A stretch of 25,784 bases of DNA, taken from NCBI GenBank assembly GCA_018400545.1, contig JAGYLT010000004.1:1-25784 (forward strand), read 5' to 3'. The notes beneath the pieces are model-generated. The model had not been told where the DNA came from. It did not search any database and saw only the letters and a list, made by a program, of their open reading frames with translations. This document shows positions 25,601 to 25,784 of this stretch, one piece after another. This stretch comes from Bacteroidales bacterium (lineage in GTDB: Bacteria; Bacteroidota; Bacteroidia; Bacteroidales; 4484-276). Numbering within the stretch: the first letter of the stretch is position 1; every line of letters begins with the position of its first letter. Both the position numbers and the translations under genes were made by a program.

Positions 25601-25750
25601 TATCTGCCCCGTGGCACTTATGTTTTTGAATATCCGCTGATTGTTTCACAGTCAGGAGATTTTTCAAACGGCATCACCACGCTGCAGTGCATGTATGCTC
25701 CGGAGTTTGTTTCGCATTCCAAAGGGGTTAGAGTTATTGTGGAAGAGTAG
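19697..25750 (+). CDS. Alpha-2-macroglobulin family protein without thioester motif
   Basis: A 2017-residue secreted protein; bacterial members are thought to trap attacking proteases. MKVIKWMFTLLLFAAVSALF is a signal peptide; an upstream ATG at 19670 would add nine residues. A long helical N-terminal part (about 30-380) comes before the macroglobulin domains. KTFFFTDRAIYRPGQLVYFK at about 599 is a clear MG domain signature. A flexible proline- and acid-rich stretch (VPPPPPLDND, about 1205-1245) sits where a bait region would be expected, just before FYYPELRTNDSGNVVIEF (about 1247), the A2M domain signature. The thioester site, usually YxCxEQ, reads KYNNAVSVFSSFF (from 1469): Asn, Val and Ser replace Cys, Glu and Gln. 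The helical domain (GGGFCWMNEMRESRYVTQLV) is kept. A pbpC gene often neighbours such genes but would lie beyond the window. Confidence 0.92.
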   Translation: MKVIKWMFTLLLFAAVSALFSANKPNMENDYSALWKQADSLADLRQPRAALEVVNKIYQQAGRDKNTPQVIRARLYQIKLSSEFEMDFMVKAINDLRIETDTAETPERQLLHSMLAQLYFDYFQQNRYKILNRSATIGFDNEDVETWDVHKLMEKASRHYQLSLENPEELQQLNIEQFRPILEKHKGSEVYRPTLFDFLTWRAIEFYENDISTPGPATMQFIPKSEKYFEPAGKFVKIDFQEKYSASGTVQALILLQKVMAFHLNDKNPKALVDADLKRLDMIHQKSVLPDKDDLYLKALQKLRTDYEQSDVSAEVAFQMARFHNTRATRYSPLTSDEFRWENQKAEAICEEAIQAFPESDGAHNCRLLLNKITEKELNIKLENAVVPGKPSLGLLSWKNNSEVHFRLIKTNYQEFSEMNRQSRRPEIANTLAGKPFVDTWSVSLPDEKDYQTHDAEFRIPEADEGFYVLLAASDETFEGGDVNLAWAEFWSTGLSCINQRLQEGGYDIFVLDRESGNPKAGVEVSLYKRDYDYRKRKYETKFILSKETDSNGNIKLEADGDLRGGLYVELSDGDDVYIPEWNFYLTEPRDQPEKTSEKTFFFTDRAIYRPGQLVYFKAILLEKTGDQYEIKPDASTTVEFYDANNQKVSTLDLTSNEFGSVNGAFTIPTGLLNGGMRIKNQSGNTSIQVEEYKRPAFEVTFEPVKGSYKLDEEVTVTGTAKAYAGNSIGQATVNYRIVRNAFNPWPYRWGHIYPPQQPVEIASGQTETDTDGNFAITFKAIPGNPSGGNVKQSYSFVVNADVTDINGETQTGNTAVNVGAEALMLNTDIPENINQEEPENYKIIAENLNGEKLDTEVDIRIYALEEPGRLIKDRYWSRPDVFLMDEDDFLDEFPKRVYKHENDPLNWEKGEVVLEMKINTALDSILPGKLFQQWDRGVYLIEMEALDAFGKAVQTGKNFTLFDPDAKRPPVETYHWFQALKSKGEPGGSAQMLLGSSVRNVSVLYEVQYKGETIDRQWIEISNDQKIIDIPIGENHRGNLTFHYNFIIDNRAFSGSQIITVPYTDKKLDLAFETLRTDLEPGGREKWAVTIRDKNGERVAAEMLASMYDASLDEYIGHGWMFDLYRIYNQINGWQAGREFSVVNGKFYTYKTDKPSNYIYRSYDRLNWFGLNTWGSYLGRDRAVGGKAVETMDRTMVQNEVFTETGIPDNPEEAGMDEQVPPPPPLDNDPSEAEGMQLRRDFSETAFYYPELRTNDSGNVVIEFTLPESFTRWKFMGLSHTKDLMTGMLNQEFTASKDLMIVPNTPRFFREGDTLVFSAKVTNLSDEDLDGSAELQFFDALTMKEVTDDIIMGNPSARFAAEQGRSQPMTWKLAIPHDYSVLTYRVKATTRNFTDGEERSVPVLPNRMLVTEAMPMPVRGNETRDFTFERLVESGDSETLQNYRLTLEFASNPAWYAVQALPVISETKYNNAVSVFSSFFASSIAFHITNQNPGIKRVFDSWKNETPESFLSKLEKNQDLKQVLLEQTPWVINAQNEQERKQRIAMLFDLNNMQNRLDNSIRQLEKFQKPGGGFCWMNEMRESRYVTQLVLQGMGKLHHMGVLDAIGDDRISRMMNSAVRYLDREIFEDFEKLEKRFPDKLEEDHLSNTHIQYLYARSFFNHIMLNPSYENAVNYFKHQASEFWKDKSLYLQGMIATALHRNGIKQEAVDLIVASLRDRALHDEETGMFWRGDRGYFWYESPIETQAMMIEVFDEVASDLEAVEEMKVWLLKQKQTQDWETSRATADAVYALLSRGSDLLSNDELVEVSVSGDKIETGEMGTIEAGTGYFQVTWDEDEIEPEMGEVKVEKPGDGIAWGAMYWQYFEDLDRITQHETGLSVKKELFVQRNTDEGRKAALVSDGDKLQVGNRLTVRIEIRVDRNMEFVHLRDMRASAFEPLKGLSGYAYQGGLGYYQTTKDASTDFFFDYLPRGTYVFEYPLIVSQSGDFSNGITTLQCMYAPEFVSHSKGVRVIVEE

Positions 25751-25784
25751 CGTTTTGTTTTTTCAGATAGCTTGCGACTGAGAG

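Overview
The window looks like chromosomal DNA of a member of the Bacteroidota, probably close to Bacteroidales or a related lineage. Three things point that way: gene content and order (coaX / outer-membrane protein / TPR protein / lptC / CNNM-type protein / ppiD; a short glycogen-synthase-like gene / DUF4270 lipoprotein / glmS), the absence of clear Shine-Dalgarno sites, and several intergenic TAnnTTTG boxes, the -7 element of Bacteroidota promoters. No rRNA, tRNA, CRISPR array, transposase, integrase or phage gene was seen.

Layout. (1) 1-7328, + strand: the 3' part of coaX, an outer-membrane protein, a secreted TPR protein, the lipoprotein LptC, a CNNM/CorC-like membrane protein and the periplasmic chaperone/isomerase PpiD. 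The theme is the cell envelope, and the order is familiar in this phylum. (2) 7329-7484: three hairpins, the last a strong bidirectional terminator between convergent ppiD and glmS. (3) 7485-12358, - strand: an MBL-fold hydrolase, a possible 55-residue ORF, a one-domain GT5-like protein, a DUF4270 lipoprotein gene broken by two in-frame stops, and glmS. (4) 12612-16406, + strand: a large outer-membrane protein with a dead peptidase-like domain, a beta-propeller-like part and a C-terminal barrel, followed 12 bp later by a half-size TauE/SafE-type membrane protein. (5) 16407-19696: a TonB-dependent receptor on the - strand, flanked by two inverted copies of a roughly 215-bp element built of three nested palindromes. 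(6) 19697-25750, + strand: a very large alpha-2-macroglobulin-family protein that has lost the thioester motif.

Most genes serve the outer membrane or periplasm (LPS transport, protein folding, nutrient uptake, surface defence) or cell-wall precursor supply (glmS). No clearly new multi-gene system is visible. The most unusual structure is the pair of nested-palindrome elements at 16459-16671 and 19331-19547. Next come the interrupted DUF4270 gene and a set of proteins that keep a known fold but have lost the motif for its chemistry (the GT5 N-domain, the peptidase-like domain and the macroglobulin). Family assignments come from reading motifs by eye; no database search was run.
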